Below, piece after piece: positions 26,231-35,134 of a stretch of DNA of 64,000 nucleotides. Both the position numbers and the translations under genes were made by a program. Positions within the stretch are counted from its first letter, which is position 1. The number at the start of each line of letters is the position of its first letter. The notes beneath the pieces are model-generated. The model was not told the origin of the DNA. It did not search any database and worked only from the letters and a program-made list of their open reading frames with translations. The stretch comes from Chryseobacterium flavum (GTDB taxonomy: Bacteria > Bacteroidota > Bacteroidia > Flavobacteriales > Weeksellaceae): positions 100,181-164,180 of the forward strand of contig NZ_QNUE01000009.1 of assembly GCF_003385595.1 (NCBI RefSeq), written 5' to 3'.

Positions 26231-27223
26231 ATGATTGTAAGTCTGCACAATGGAAGCACCAAACAGATATTCATTGAAAAAGAGTATCCCGACACTTATT
26301 TTAACAATAATGATAAGATCATGGAATGCGTTACCGATCTTAAGTCTCCTTATGGAAGCGGGAAGTATCATGAGATCTGTTTTAAAAATGTTCATATTGG
26401 CTTTGGTACCGTAGCCCTTCGTAACAAAGTGCTGCTGCATCTTGAAAGTGATTCCGACAGCGTAGAGATGCATTTTACCCTTAAAGGGAAGACTACGGCT
26501 GTTTCCGGGAACTTCCACAAAACAGTGCATTTTGACAATGCCCAGCATAATATAATCTATGCTCATCAGATGTGCGGAAGCATGGAGTTTGAAGGTCCTG
26601 AAATGCAGTTTCTGGAAATCAACCTGTCCCCTCATTTTTTCAAAAGATTTCTTCCTGATCATTCAGAAATATTCAATACATTCAGAAATTCAATCGAGAA
26701 ACAGCGCTCCTGTCTGATCCATCCGGAACATCACCGCATCAGCTTTGAAATGTACCGGATTTTAAATGATATTATAAATTGCAGCAGAACAGGAATTTTT
26801 AAAAAAATATTTCTTGAAGCCAAAATTATAGAGCTCCTCCTGCTGCAGCTTGAGCAGTTTTTTAAGAATGAGCGCCCAAAGCCATTCCTTTCTGGAAAAG
26901 ATCAGGATAAAATATATGCCGTACGGGATTATCTGGTTCAAAATATTGACCAGTACCGATCTTTAACTGACCTTGCCCATCAGGTAGGAACCAATGAATT
27001 TACCTTAAAAAAAGGCTTCAAGGAAATCTTCGGGACCACCGTATTTAATTTCTGGAATACCATCAAAATGGAACAGGCAAAGAAAATGCTTTTACATACA
27101 GATCTTAATATCAGTGAAATTTCAGAGCTGACGGGATACAAAAACCCAAGGCATTTCTCAGCGGCATTTAAAAGACAATATCATGTTATTCCCAGTAAAT
27201 TTAAAAATAACCGGCTGACTTAA
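26231..27223 (+). CDS. AraC family transcriptional regulator
   Basis: 330 residues. C-terminal about 100 residues hold the two HTH units of AraC: IDQYRSLTDLAHQVGTNEFT with FKEIFGTTVFNFW, and ISEISELTGYKNPRHFSAAF with the typical PSKFK end. The N-terminal about 220 residues are a cupin-like sensor domain of the type seen in PchR-like regulators. It is divergent from the six-helix membrane protein, so local control of that gene is plausible. Ligand unknown. Confidence 0.88.
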   Translation: MIVSLHNGSTKQIFIEKEYPDTYFNNNDKIMECVTDLKSPYGSGKYHEICFKNVHIGFGTVALRNKVLLHLESDSDSVEMHFTLKGKTTAVSGNFHKTVHFDNAQHNIIYAHQMCGSMEFEGPEMQFLEINLSPHFFKRFLPDHSEIFNTFRNSIEKQRSCLIHPEHHRISFEMYRILNDIINCSRTGIFKKIFLEAKIIELLLLQLEQFFKNERPKPFLSGKDQDKIYAVRDYLVQNIDQYRSLTDLAHQVGTNEFTLKKGFKEIFGTTVFNFWNTIKMEQAKKMLLHTDLNISEISELTGYKNPRHFSAAFKRQYHVIPSKFKNNRLT

Positions 27224-27266
27224 CCTATTATATTAATTATGGAATGTATGTATTGGATCATTGACT

Positions 27267-28115
27267 TTATATGCTACACTCTTTTACATCATTCTTTCCG
27301 AACATGAACAATAAACCCAAAATAGAAAAAAAAGCAGTAACAGCCGTAAACAGTAAGGAAGTCGAAACCGAAACTGATACATGGAAATCAAAATATTTCG
27401 ATGCCTGAAGAAACAGAAACTCCCTTATTCCTATACCTGCAAAGGAAAGTAAACTTAACACTGAACTTCCTAAAAAGATAATAAGATAAATGGTGAAATT
27501 TCCGCTGACATCCAGACTTTCCAATAAAAAAAGAAAGCAAATACTCTGCAGCCCCTGGATTAAAACTGAAATAAAAAGTGTCTTTAAGAGAATCGGCTGA
27601 TACACTGGAAATAATTTTTTAATGATCAGAAACACCAGCAGGACTCCTGCCAAAATAAATATAATGGCTCCGGGAATCCATTGAACAGGGATCAGAAACA
27701 TAATAAAGATGAGCATTAAAACACCTATAGCCAGTAAACCGTTCAGACGGTCATTGAAGATAGATGAAGTAAGTTGCCTTGCATTCCAGCTGAATTTTTG
27801 ATTAAGGATGTAAATCTTATAAGCATCCCCTCCTATTCCCCCGGGGATAAAAAAATTATAGAACATTCCCAGAAAGTACAGCTTTACATTATTTTTAAAA
27901 TCCAGGTCAAAATTATTGGCCTTTAAATAAAATTCCAGCCTTTTGGCAGACAGCACCTGTGAAACCAGAAAAAAGACTGCTCCGGCAATAACATACCCAA
28001 CATTGACCCCAGACCAGGTTTTTGCAATATCATGAAATGGTATTTTCCTGAAAACAAAATACAGAAGAGCAACACTGACCAAAACTTTCAGAATATTAAC
28101 ACATATTTTCCGCAT
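27267..28115 (-). CDS. Flippase-like membrane protein (lysylphosphatidylglycerol-synthase TM / YbhN family)
   Basis: 282 residues from ATG 28115 (MRKICVNILKVLVSV); a longer start at 28181 would overlap the glycosyltransferase gene by 86 nt. About eight helices with the family patterns FRKIPFHDI, SAKRLEFYLKANNF, and FFIPGGIGGDAYKIY (the conserved P-GG-GD loop), plus FNDRLNGL. This UPF0104 family is linked to lipid or glycolipid translocation. It is coupled to the GT2 glycosyltransferase upstream, suggesting a joint role in a lipid-linked sugar. Confidence 0.82.
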   Translation of the reverse strand: MRKICVNILKVLVSVALLYFVFRKIPFHDIAKTWSGVNVGYVIAGAVFFLVSQVLSAKRLEFYLKANNFDLDFKNNVKLYFLGMFYNFFIPGGIGGDAYKIYILNQKFSWNARQLTSSIFNDRLNGLLAIGVLMLIFIMFLIPVQWIPGAIIFILAGVLLVFLIIKKLFPVYQPILLKTLFISVLIQGLQSICFLFLLESLDVSGNFTIYLIIFLGSSVLSLLSFAGIGIREFLFLQASKYFDFHVSVSVSTSLLFTAVTAFFSILGLLFMFGKNDVKECSI

Positions 28116-29067
28116 GCTCTTTTTTCTTTCTGAAGCTGGTGATCTTTCTGATACTGAAGGGTCGTTTACTTTGAGACTCATAATAGGTTTTCATTAACAT
28201 ATCAATGATAATTCCTGTTGTAAAAAACTGGATACCAATAAATACCAGAGGAATTCCTAAAGCCAGCAATGGTCTCCCCCCAATATCATGCCCCATTACT
28301 TTTTCTATTAAAAGATATCCGTTAATAAACATTCCTATCGTAAAAGCAATCAATCCTATATTCCCGAACAGATAGATCGGCTTGCTAAGATATTTCTGGT
28401 TAAATAAAATTAGAAGCAGATCATTAATAACTTTAAAAGTCCGGTTGATCTTATATTTGGAAACCCCGGATTGCCTTGCGTGATGCCTGACAGGTATTTC
28501 CGCTATACGGGCACCGTTCAGATGTGCCATAAGGCTGATAAAACGATGATTCTCACCATATAGGTTCAGATCTTTTGCTGTTTCATACCTGAACACTTTC
28601 AAGGCACAGCCCTGATCTGAAATATCAAGCTTTGTTGTACTTTTAATAATAAAATTTGCTATTCCGGAAGGGACCGTCTTGAGCAGGGAATCCTGGCGGT
28701 TCTGGCGTTTTCCGACCACCAGATCATAGTTTCCTTCTTCAAGTAAACCGATCATAGCCGGAATATCAGCCGGATCATTCTGGAGATCCCCGTCCAATGT
28801 GATAATATAATCTCCCGAGGCGTAGTCGAATCCGGCCATCATTGCAGAACTCTGGCCGTAGTTTCTTTTCAGCTGGATCAAAACTACATCAGGATCATTT
28901 TTCTCTGTAATTTCCCTGACAGTCCTGTCCCTGGAATTATCATCAATAAGAATAAGCTCATAATGAAAACCGTTCATCGTTTCCCGGATCCGGTCTATTA
29001 TGAGTGCAGCATTCCCCTCTTCGTTATACATAGGGACAACCAAAGAGTAAAATTTGTTATAATCCAT
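28096..29067 (-). CDS. GT2 polyprenyl-phosphate glycosyltransferase (DPM1/GtrB-like)
   Basis: 323 residues. GT2 fold: YSLVVPMYNEEGN at 7-19, DDNSRD at 42-47, and the metal-binding TLDGDLQNDPADI near residue 92. Two C-terminal helices (about 230-255 and 270-300) anchor it. The family transfers a sugar from a nucleotide donor to undecaprenyl phosphate at the cytoplasmic face. It forms an operon with the YbhN-like flippase and faces the ArnT-like transferase, which would use such a lipid-linked sugar on the periplasmic side. Confidence 0.9.
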   Translation of the reverse strand: MDYNKFYSLVVPMYNEEGNAALIIDRIRETMNGFHYELILIDDNSRDRTVREITEKNDPDVVLIQLKRNYGQSSAMMAGFDYASGDYIITLDGDLQNDPADIPAMIGLLEEGNYDLVVGKRQNRQDSLLKTVPSGIANFIIKSTTKLDISDQGCALKVFRYETAKDLNLYGENHRFISLMAHLNGARIAEIPVRHHARQSGVSKYKINRTFKVINDLLLILFNQKYLSKPIYLFGNIGLIAFTIGMFINGYLLIEKVMGHDIGGRPLLALGIPLVFIGIQFFTTGIIIDMLMKTYYESQSKRPFSIRKITSFRKKKEHAENMC

Positions 29068-29092
29068 TATTATTTGTTTAACAGATTTTATT

Positions 29093-29100
29093 TAAATTTG
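29093..29100 (+). promoter_or_regulatory. -7 box for the ArnT-like gene
   Basis: TAAATTTG, exact consensus. Predicted start near 29105, which excludes a TTG start at 29103 and supports ATG 29145. Confidence 0.6.
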
Positions 29101-29144
29101 CTTTGCGGGCTTTAGTAAAATTATCAAAAAAAAGATCCTTCAAG

Positions 29145-30773
29145 ATGAACAAAATGTTACTATTACCGCCTCCTCAATTACGTTTTCTTTACATTGGGTT
29201 TTCTATAGTATATCTCTCAGGCCTGTTTATTCCGCTTATGGAAAATGACGCTGCCCAACATGCTTCTATGGCTATGAGAATGACTTTAAACCATGACTTT
29301 TTTAATATCTATAAGGGAGATGACCCATACCTTGATAAGCCTCACCTGCATTTCTGGCTGGCTGCTATTTCAATGAAGATTTTCGGAATCAACCATATCG
29401 CCTACCGGATCCCTGCTCTTTTGGCATTACTCCTGGGAGCTTTTTCTACCCGGAAACTGACGGACCTGCTGTACAATAATGAAAACATGGGACATATAGC
29501 TTCCCTTATTTTCCTTTCAGCCCAAACCATTATTCTTTCTGCTCATGATGTAAGAACAGATGCCGTTCTTACAGGCTTTATTATTTTTTCCATCTGGCAG
29601 TTTGTAAAGTTCGTTAAAACTCAAAATAACCTGAGTATACTTCTTGCAGGACTGGGAGCTGCCCTGGCCTTCTCTTCAAAGGGATTGATGGCTGTAGTGA
29701 TCATAGGATTCTGTATTTTTTCCTATTTGTTGTACTCCGGAAAGTGGAAGCAGTTTTTCAATGTAAGAATTATTTGGGGAGTGATCAGTTTTGCTGCCGG
29801 AATCTTTCCGGTTTTATATGCTTACCATCAGCAATTTGGAGCAGAAGGAATACGATTTATTTTATTTAACCAAAGTATGAACCGGCTTACAGCAAGCGGC
29901 TTTAAAGAGACAAGCCCGGATTACCTGTTCTTTTTTCATACGCTCTTATGGGCATTTTTACCATTCTCCCTGGCTTTTTATTTTGGAGTTGCCGGGAAAA
30001 CAGCCTTTTTTATAAAGAATAAATTCAGAAAAATACAAGGAGTTGAATTCTTAACTTTGGGAGGATTCTGGCTGGTGATGCTCCTTTTTTCAGCCTCAAA
30101 ATTTAAGCTGCCCCATTACCTGAACGGATTAATTCCTATTCTCTCTATCCTTACAGCATCTTACCTGTTCAATATCTATAAAAAAAACAGGATCGGAGAA
30201 TTAAGAATTCTCTATATTATTCAGCTGGTGGTAATCTTTGCAGCCATTCCTGGTTTAGGTTTACTGACCTGGTACTTTACCGGAATAGAAAATATTCTTT
30301 TTTTTATTTTATTTTCAGCGGTTTACCTTTATCTACTGATCAGGATTTTCAGCAAAGAAAATATGTTCAGCAAATATGTTTTTATTTCGTTGGTATTTTC
30401 AATAGCGGTCAATATTTACCTGAATACCCAGTTCTATCCGGTTCTTACCCGGTACCAGGGAAGCCTCCGGATGGCGGAATATGTCAACAAAAAAAATATT
30501 GATAAATCCAGAATCTTTATGCTGAATGGTTACGAAGCCTGGGCATTTGATTTCTATACCCGCCGGAATACTCCGAGAATTAATGAAAATACACTGCAAA
30601 AAGGGGATTACCTTGTCATTTATGATGAACATTTAGCTGGTCTTAAAAGAAAATATACCTTAATTGACAAAGAGAATCATTACCGGATTACCAGGCTTTC
30701 AGTAAAGTTTCTAAATCCCGGTACCCGCTCAGCACAATATGAAAAAATATCCCTGATCAGAATTATGGAATAA
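29145..30773 (+). CDS. ArnT/PMT-type membrane glycosyltransferase
   Basis: 542 residues, about 11-12 transmembrane helices then a soluble C-terminal part. The first periplasmic loop has ENDAAQHASMAMRM and DPYLDKPHLHFWLAA, matching the ArnT family arrangement of acidic residue and KPP/KPH segment. Enzymes of this type transfer a sugar from undecaprenyl phosphate to lipid A or a surface glycan. It is divergent from the GT2/flippase operon, making a likely three-gene glycan-modification set. Confidence 0.87.
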   Translation: MNKMLLLPPPQLRFLYIGFSIVYLSGLFIPLMENDAAQHASMAMRMTLNHDFFNIYKGDDPYLDKPHLHFWLAAISMKIFGINHIAYRIPALLALLLGAFSTRKLTDLLYNNENMGHIASLIFLSAQTIILSAHDVRTDAVLTGFIIFSIWQFVKFVKTQNNLSILLAGLGAALAFSSKGLMAVVIIGFCIFSYLLYSGKWKQFFNVRIIWGVISFAAGIFPVLYAYHQQFGAEGIRFILFNQSMNRLTASGFKETSPDYLFFFHTLLWAFLPFSLAFYFGVAGKTAFFIKNKFRKIQGVEFLTLGGFWLVMLLFSASKFKLPHYLNGLIPILSILTASYLFNIYKKNRIGELRILYIIQLVVIFAAIPGLGLLTWYFTGIENILFFILFSAVYLYLLIRIFSKENMFSKYVFISLVFSIAVNIYLNTQFYPVLTRYQGSLRMAEYVNKKNIDKSRIFMLNGYEAWAFDFYTRRNTPRINENTLQKGDYLVIYDEHLAGLKRKYTLIDKENHYRITRLSVKFLNPGTRSAQYEKISLIRIME

Positions 30774-30807
30774 AACATTTCCTTTTGCTCCCTGGACATG
30801 ATACAAT

Positions 30808-30843
30808 AAAAACAGCATCATTGCTTTAATGATGCTGTTTTTT
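30808..30843. terminator. Bidirectional terminator
   Basis: AAAAACAGCATCATT / AATGATGCTGTTTTT with a GCTTT loop, between convergent genes. Same stem core as 17976-18000. Confidence 0.85.
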
Positions 30844-30879
30844 GTACAGACATGAGTCTTTATTTTTCCGGAGTATTTA

Positions 30880-32388
30880 TTAATTTAATTCCCGGTTTGT
30901 TTTTCTGATAAAGTCATCCCATTGCCTGTTCAGATAAGCAACAGCCTCTCTTTTTTTGTTTTCATTAAGGGAAGAATAGTTAACCGAATTAAAAACAAGT
31001 TTTTTTAATGCTTTTACATCCAGTTCCCAATACACAAAAGCAACCCAGAAGTCATAGCTGAGACCTTCATATCCATATACTGACGGGTCATCACTGTTGA
31101 TAGAACATTGCACACCATTACTTAATAAGACTCTTGCAGGATGATTCCTCATATCACTCACATAGCCCAGGATCTGGTTGCTGACCGGGCTTACTTCTAC
31201 CAACTTATCCTGTTTTTTTATCAGCTCCATTGCTTTTGGAAAATAAACCAGATTCAGTCCGTGCCCGATTCTTTGATTATTCAGTAAAGCAAGATCCAGT
31301 ACATTTTTATTAAAAACAGAATTGCTTTCTCCGGCGTGTAGAAAAAGAGGCATTTCTACCCCGTATTTTTTAGCAAGTCCATTTAGTTTTGTCCAGCTTT
31401 CCTGGAAAGAATAGATGCTGTTTCCGGCAGCCTCATCTGCAACCAGGTCAAAGCCAGAGATCATATCCGGAAATTCCTTTTTAAGTTTAAAAGCAATATC
31501 AAGTTGCTTATCTATATTTTGCGGATCAAAAAATTTAAAGCTTGAATAGATTAATTGCAAACTAAACCGGGGATCTGTCTTGTGTACTTCTTTCAGGACA
31601 TCCTGCAAATCTGTAATGGAGGTCTTCAACGGGTATTTTCCATGCTGAAAATCGTACAGTTCGTCAAAGATAAACCTGATTTCCACGTGCTGTACTTTAT
31701 CTTTTACCAGATCCTGAAAACCTTTCAGATAGTATTCCTTAAAAAAAGGACGATAAGGCAGCAATAAGCTGATCCGTTTAAAACGTTTCTCAAATTCAAT
31801 CCAATAATCTGTGTAATTACAAAGACGATCTCTTTTTAGTGTCAGAAGCTCCTGTAATTTCTTCTCAAAATCAGGATTGGAGACCAGTTTCTGATCAAGA
31901 CTGACAAATCCTTCGGGAACTTTCCCTTTTTCAAAAAAAGCCAGCTGGCCAAAAATAAACTGGTCATGATCCTCATGATCATAGACATAGCATTCTTTAT
32001 ATTTTCTTGCTGCTGTAATCAGCCATTTTATATCGGTTACTCCTCCACTGTGTGTATGCAGTAAACCTCCTTTAGGCATCTCTTGAATCACACTGAACAA
32101 TTTACTGCTTTCTATCAGTGGCTTAATTTCATTAAAAGAGCTGTTAAATAAAGAAATCTTCTGTTTTTCAGTATCTGTAAGCAACTGTTTCCTTAATTGA
32201 AATAATTTTTGATCCAATATCTTCTCAGATTCAGACAATTGGATATCAGCATCAAAAGCAAGCAATTCATTTTCGTGTTCCAATAATTTCCAGCTCTGCT
32301 GGTAACCGGACTGGCCGGCAACTCTGCTTTGAGATCCAAATAGAGGAAATCCTAAAAGCAAAATGTAGGTAAAATATTTTTTCATCAT
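30880..32388 (-). CDS. Secreted adenosine deaminase family protein
   Basis: 502 residues from ATG 32388, with a signal peptide through VAGQ (other Met codons nearby are possible). Metal-ligand and catalytic motifs of the adenosine deaminase superfamily: LHTHSGG (H120/H122, counted from an in-frame start at 32415), HAGES with the catalytic Glu (360-363), RIGHG (H385) and SINSDDPSVYG (441-444). An N-terminal extension of about 110 residues and export make it similar to extracellular ADGF-type deaminases. Substrate probably adenosine or a related nucleoside, in the periplasm. Confidence 0.88.
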   Translation of the reverse strand: MMKKYFTYILLLGFPLFGSQSRVAGQSGYQQSWKLLEHENELLAFDADIQLSESEKILDQKLFQLRKQLLTDTEKQKISLFNSSFNEIKPLIESSKLFSVIQEMPKGGLLHTHSGGVTDIKWLITAARKYKECYVYDHEDHDQFIFGQLAFFEKGKVPEGFVSLDQKLVSNPDFEKKLQELLTLKRDRLCNYTDYWIEFEKRFKRISLLLPYRPFFKEYYLKGFQDLVKDKVQHVEIRFIFDELYDFQHGKYPLKTSITDLQDVLKEVHKTDPRFSLQLIYSSFKFFDPQNIDKQLDIAFKLKKEFPDMISGFDLVADEAAGNSIYSFQESWTKLNGLAKKYGVEMPLFLHAGESNSVFNKNVLDLALLNNQRIGHGLNLVYFPKAMELIKKQDKLVEVSPVSNQILGYVSDMRNHPARVLLSNGVQCSINSDDPSVYGYEGLSYDFWVAFVYWELDVKALKKLVFNSVNYSSLNENKKREAVAYLNRQWDDFIRKTNRELN

Positions 32389-32691
32389 AATCTCTGGCAA
32401 TCGGTGAATACTCAACCATTAAAAAAATACTTTACTGAACAGGAGGCCTGTATCAATAAAGTTACTTCAAAATTATAACTAATTTTCTGGAAATGGAATT
32501 AAATCAGGAAAAACAAGTTATAAAAAAATAATAATGAAGAGATTGTGTGCCCCTATAACAAAATCACCATTAAACTTAATTGTTGAGCATATCCGTATTA
32601 AACCAGTCGGATGGAAGCCGGAAAATAAAAAAGATTCCGAGAATTTTTCTTTTTCATTATTGAAGTTAATATCATCTACAACACCGCTAAA

Positions 32692-33528
32692 TTATTGCCC
32701 TTTAAATGTCCCTTTCTTAAGATCAATCTTACAGTTATCCGTCAGGATATGGATTTTAAGATTTTCGGCATAGACAGGAGTCCCTTTCTTTACAGTTTTG
32801 ACATTGGTCTGAGCTATATTTTCCGCATTGACAAGCCATACCATACCTGAACCTTTGCAGATTGCATGTCTACCCTCTTCGATCAATAATGCTGTGTCTT
32901 CACCCAACCCGATTCCCCAACATTCAGGATGTAAAATCGCGGCATGTGCAAGTCTTCCAAATCTTGCCCTGTGAACAAAATGAGTATCTACAATACAATT
33001 ATCCATAAAACCCAACCCCGGAGCCAGCTCTATATCATTTTCCAGAATAGCTTCTCCGTTTATGGCTTCAAGAATTACTATTTCAGGCATACACATAGCT
33101 CCGGCACTTGTTCCTGCAATCGTAAAACCTTCTTCATTGATGTATTTATCGATCAGCAGATCTTTTAAAACCGAGTGTTTCAGGATATCACATATCTTTT
33201 CCTGATCTCCTCCGGTAAAAAAAATACTTTTTGCAGCCTTAATCCTTTTTAACTGGTAATCAGAATGCTCCCTGTCATCACAAATATCAAGGAAATCAAA
33301 ATTCGAGTAACCTATTTCTGAAAATGTTTTTCCATACATTTCATGCATGCTTTCAGGTTCGCTGGTTGCTGCTGTAATCACCTCAATACGGTCATCCTTT
33401 GACTGAGCTAAGAGCTTCAGGATCTCATGAGGTGAGAAATTACAGTTTTTCTTTTCCATTTCTCTGTTCTCATCATCATCTCTGTCTTCTTTACCTCCGA
33501 TTATTAATAAGCGTCCTTTGGGATTCAT
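32692..33528 (-). CDS. cphB: Cyanophycinase (peptidase family S51)
   Basis: 278 residues. GRLLIIGGKEDRDD at the N-terminus, FTGGDQ at 104-109, the nucleophile elbow AGTSAGAMCM with S141, and VDTHFVHRARFGRL (D181, H183) are diagnostic of cyanophycinase, which hydrolyses cyanophycin to beta-Asp-Arg dipeptides. No signal peptide, so cytoplasmic. No cyanophycin synthetase gene is visible next to it. A truncated copy of its N-terminus lies just upstream (33579-33647). Confidence 0.92.
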   Translation of the reverse strand: MNPKGRLLIIGGKEDRDDDENREMEKKNCNFSPHEILKLLAQSKDDRIEVITAATSEPESMHEMYGKTFSEIGYSNFDFLDICDDREHSDYQLKRIKAAKSIFFTGGDQEKICDILKHSVLKDLLIDKYINEEGFTIAGTSAGAMCMPEIVILEAINGEAILENDIELAPGLGFMDNCIVDTHFVHRARFGRLAHAAILHPECWGIGLGEDTALLIEEGRHAICKGSGMVWLVNAENIAQTNVKTVKKGTPVYAENLKIHILTDNCKIDLKKGTFKGQ

Positions 33529-33578
33529 AATATATTCTTTAAATTAATACATAGCCTGCTTTAAGCAATAATTTATAA

Positions 33579-33647
33579 TCATTCCTTAATACTTTGGATA
33601 TCCGTATCTGCACCTCTTATAATTAACAATCTGCCTTTTGGGATCAT
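33579..33647 (-). pseudogene. Truncated copy of a cyanophycinase N-terminus
   Basis: 22 codons from ATG 33647: MIPKGRLLIIRGADTDIQ, then SIKE and TGA at 33579-33581. It parallels MNPKGRLLIIGGKEDRDD of the intact gene 51 nt downstream. Looks like the remains of a tandem duplicate or of a related gene deleted after its first codons. Confidence 0.5.
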
Positions 33648-33811
33648 CGTCTCATGGGGTTCAGGATATTTATAATTCAAACTTAGACAATACGACTCCT
33701 GATTCTTATGATGCTGATCACATTCATTTAGTTTGAAATCTGATATAACCTGAGCCATAAGAAAACTCAGCTTAATAATGTATCTTTATCTTATGATAAA
33801 ACAGAGGAATA

Positions 33812-34237
33812 ATGAGTACAGTAACAACAAGCAGGTTCAAAAGGCTTCTCGGAACCTGGAACACATCAGGTAAAATCATCACTAAAGAAGGGAACATGGA
33901 ACTCCGGGGTACAGACTCCTATGAATGGATACTTGACGGAAATTTCATTCTACATAAAGCCCATGTTATGATGGGTGACGAAAAAGGGGAAACCCATGAG
34001 ATCATTATACCAGACAGTATACCCGATACAGCACAAATGCAATATTTTAATTCGAAAGGGGAACATGGAATCATGCGCGGAGAATTAACTGAAAATACAT
34101 TTATAATCAGAGGGGAAGGAATCATATTTGAAGGCATCATCAACGAGGATGATACCCAAATCACAGGGCATTGGTATCTTCAGTCAGAACATGATACCCG
34201 TGAGCTATTTATTGAATTAAAATTAGAGAAACGATGA
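33812..34237 (+). CDS. DUF1579-like protein
   Basis: 141 residues, no signal peptide. RLLGTWNTSGKIITKEG near the start and repeated up-down strands (YEWILDGNFILHKAHVMM, IFEGIINEDDTQITGHW) fit the lipocalin-like DUF1579 family. Function unknown; these proteins probably bind small hydrophobic ligands. It ends 9 nt before the convergent gene at 34246, with no clear terminator between. Confidence 0.7.
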   Translation: MSTVTTSRFKRLLGTWNTSGKIITKEGNMELRGTDSYEWILDGNFILHKAHVMMGDEKGETHEIIIPDSIPDTAQMQYFNSKGEHGIMRGELTENTFIIRGEGIIFEGIINEDDTQITGHWYLQSEHDTRELFIELKLEKR

Positions 34238-34245
34238 AAGAACCT

Positions 34246-34947
34246 TTAATTCGGGAAAAAACTCAGATCAGCACGGTAGATCATTGTTTCACTCACAACA
34301 GAACGGATGGCTTTACTTTTTAAGCTCTTTTCAAATTCAGCAACTTTCCTGTTAAGATCTTCGCTTATTGCATATTCTCCCCAATTATCAAAACCAAGCA
34401 TCAGGATGACCTGGCTGGTATCTCCGCCGTCAATCACCTGATAAGTTTTAAAGAACCTGATCTGTTTTGAAGTATAATAATCTTTGAGTTTTTCACTTAC
34501 TTTAACAGCCTGTTCAGGATCGTCTGTTGTAAGGGTGACCCATCTGGCTAACCTGGCTTTCATTTCATTGTTACTGCTGGCCCCTGGAACACCCGCTACT
34601 TTAAAAATAGCCTGTACATCAGCAAAAGGGAAAACATGCAATTTGTTATCTGCCATATCATCTGAAGGCTTTACGGCTTTATCAAAATCGGACCAGCTAT
34701 GATCAAAAGTAGCATCTGCAAATTGTCCGTACCGGGGTCCTGAAATAAAAAACCAGCCATACCACCCCCATTGGTCTCCATTGGTTTTATGCCAGTTAAG
34801 ATGTTGCTTATAACCTTCTTCAAAACTCTGCAGCTGCCCATCTTTGGCTTTCCATATCGCAAATTGTCCGATATTGGAACCCTGGCCATAGGTACAATGG
34901 GTAAAGAAAATCAAACCAAAAACTAATAACCTGTAAAGAGGAGTCAT
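34246..34947 (-). CDS. Secreted protein, dimeric alpha/beta-barrel-like
   Basis: 233 residues from ATG 34947, chosen because a signal peptide follows at once (MTPLYRLLVFGLIFFTHCTYGQ). The mature part begins NIGQFAIWKAKDGQLQSFEEGY and contains two similar alpha/beta units (HVFPFADVQ.., VILMLGFDNWGEYAI), as in NIPSNAP/ABM-type dimeric barrels. No catalytic motif is apparent. A start at 35010 would add 21 residues. Function unknown. Confidence 0.6.
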   Translation of the reverse strand: MTPLYRLLVFGLIFFTHCTYGQGSNIGQFAIWKAKDGQLQSFEEGYKQHLNWHKTNGDQWGWYGWFFISGPRYGQFADATFDHSWSDFDKAVKPSDDMADNKLHVFPFADVQAIFKVAGVPGASSNNEMKARLARWVTLTTDDPEQAVKVSEKLKDYYTSKQIRFFKTYQVIDGGDTSQVILMLGFDNWGEYAISEDLNRKVAEFEKSLKSKAIRSVVSETMIYRADLSFFPN

Positions 34948-35134
34948 TCTCTGCAGATATTTAAAACATGCTGAATCTTTAAAAAGAATGGTCTTTTGTC
35001 TATTTTTCATACTCTATTATGATATTATGTTTAATTGGTGTTTCCGGTATCTGTGCGGTCAAGAGGAAACTACAGCAGATAACAGTTTAATATTATTTAA
35101 ATGTTTGCGATTTGTTTTTCTTCCTATGATAACT

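Noticed and set aside
26165..26662. A 165-codon minus-strand frame opposite the AraC gene
   Set aside because: Antisense shadow of the AraC regulator, whose domains are intact.
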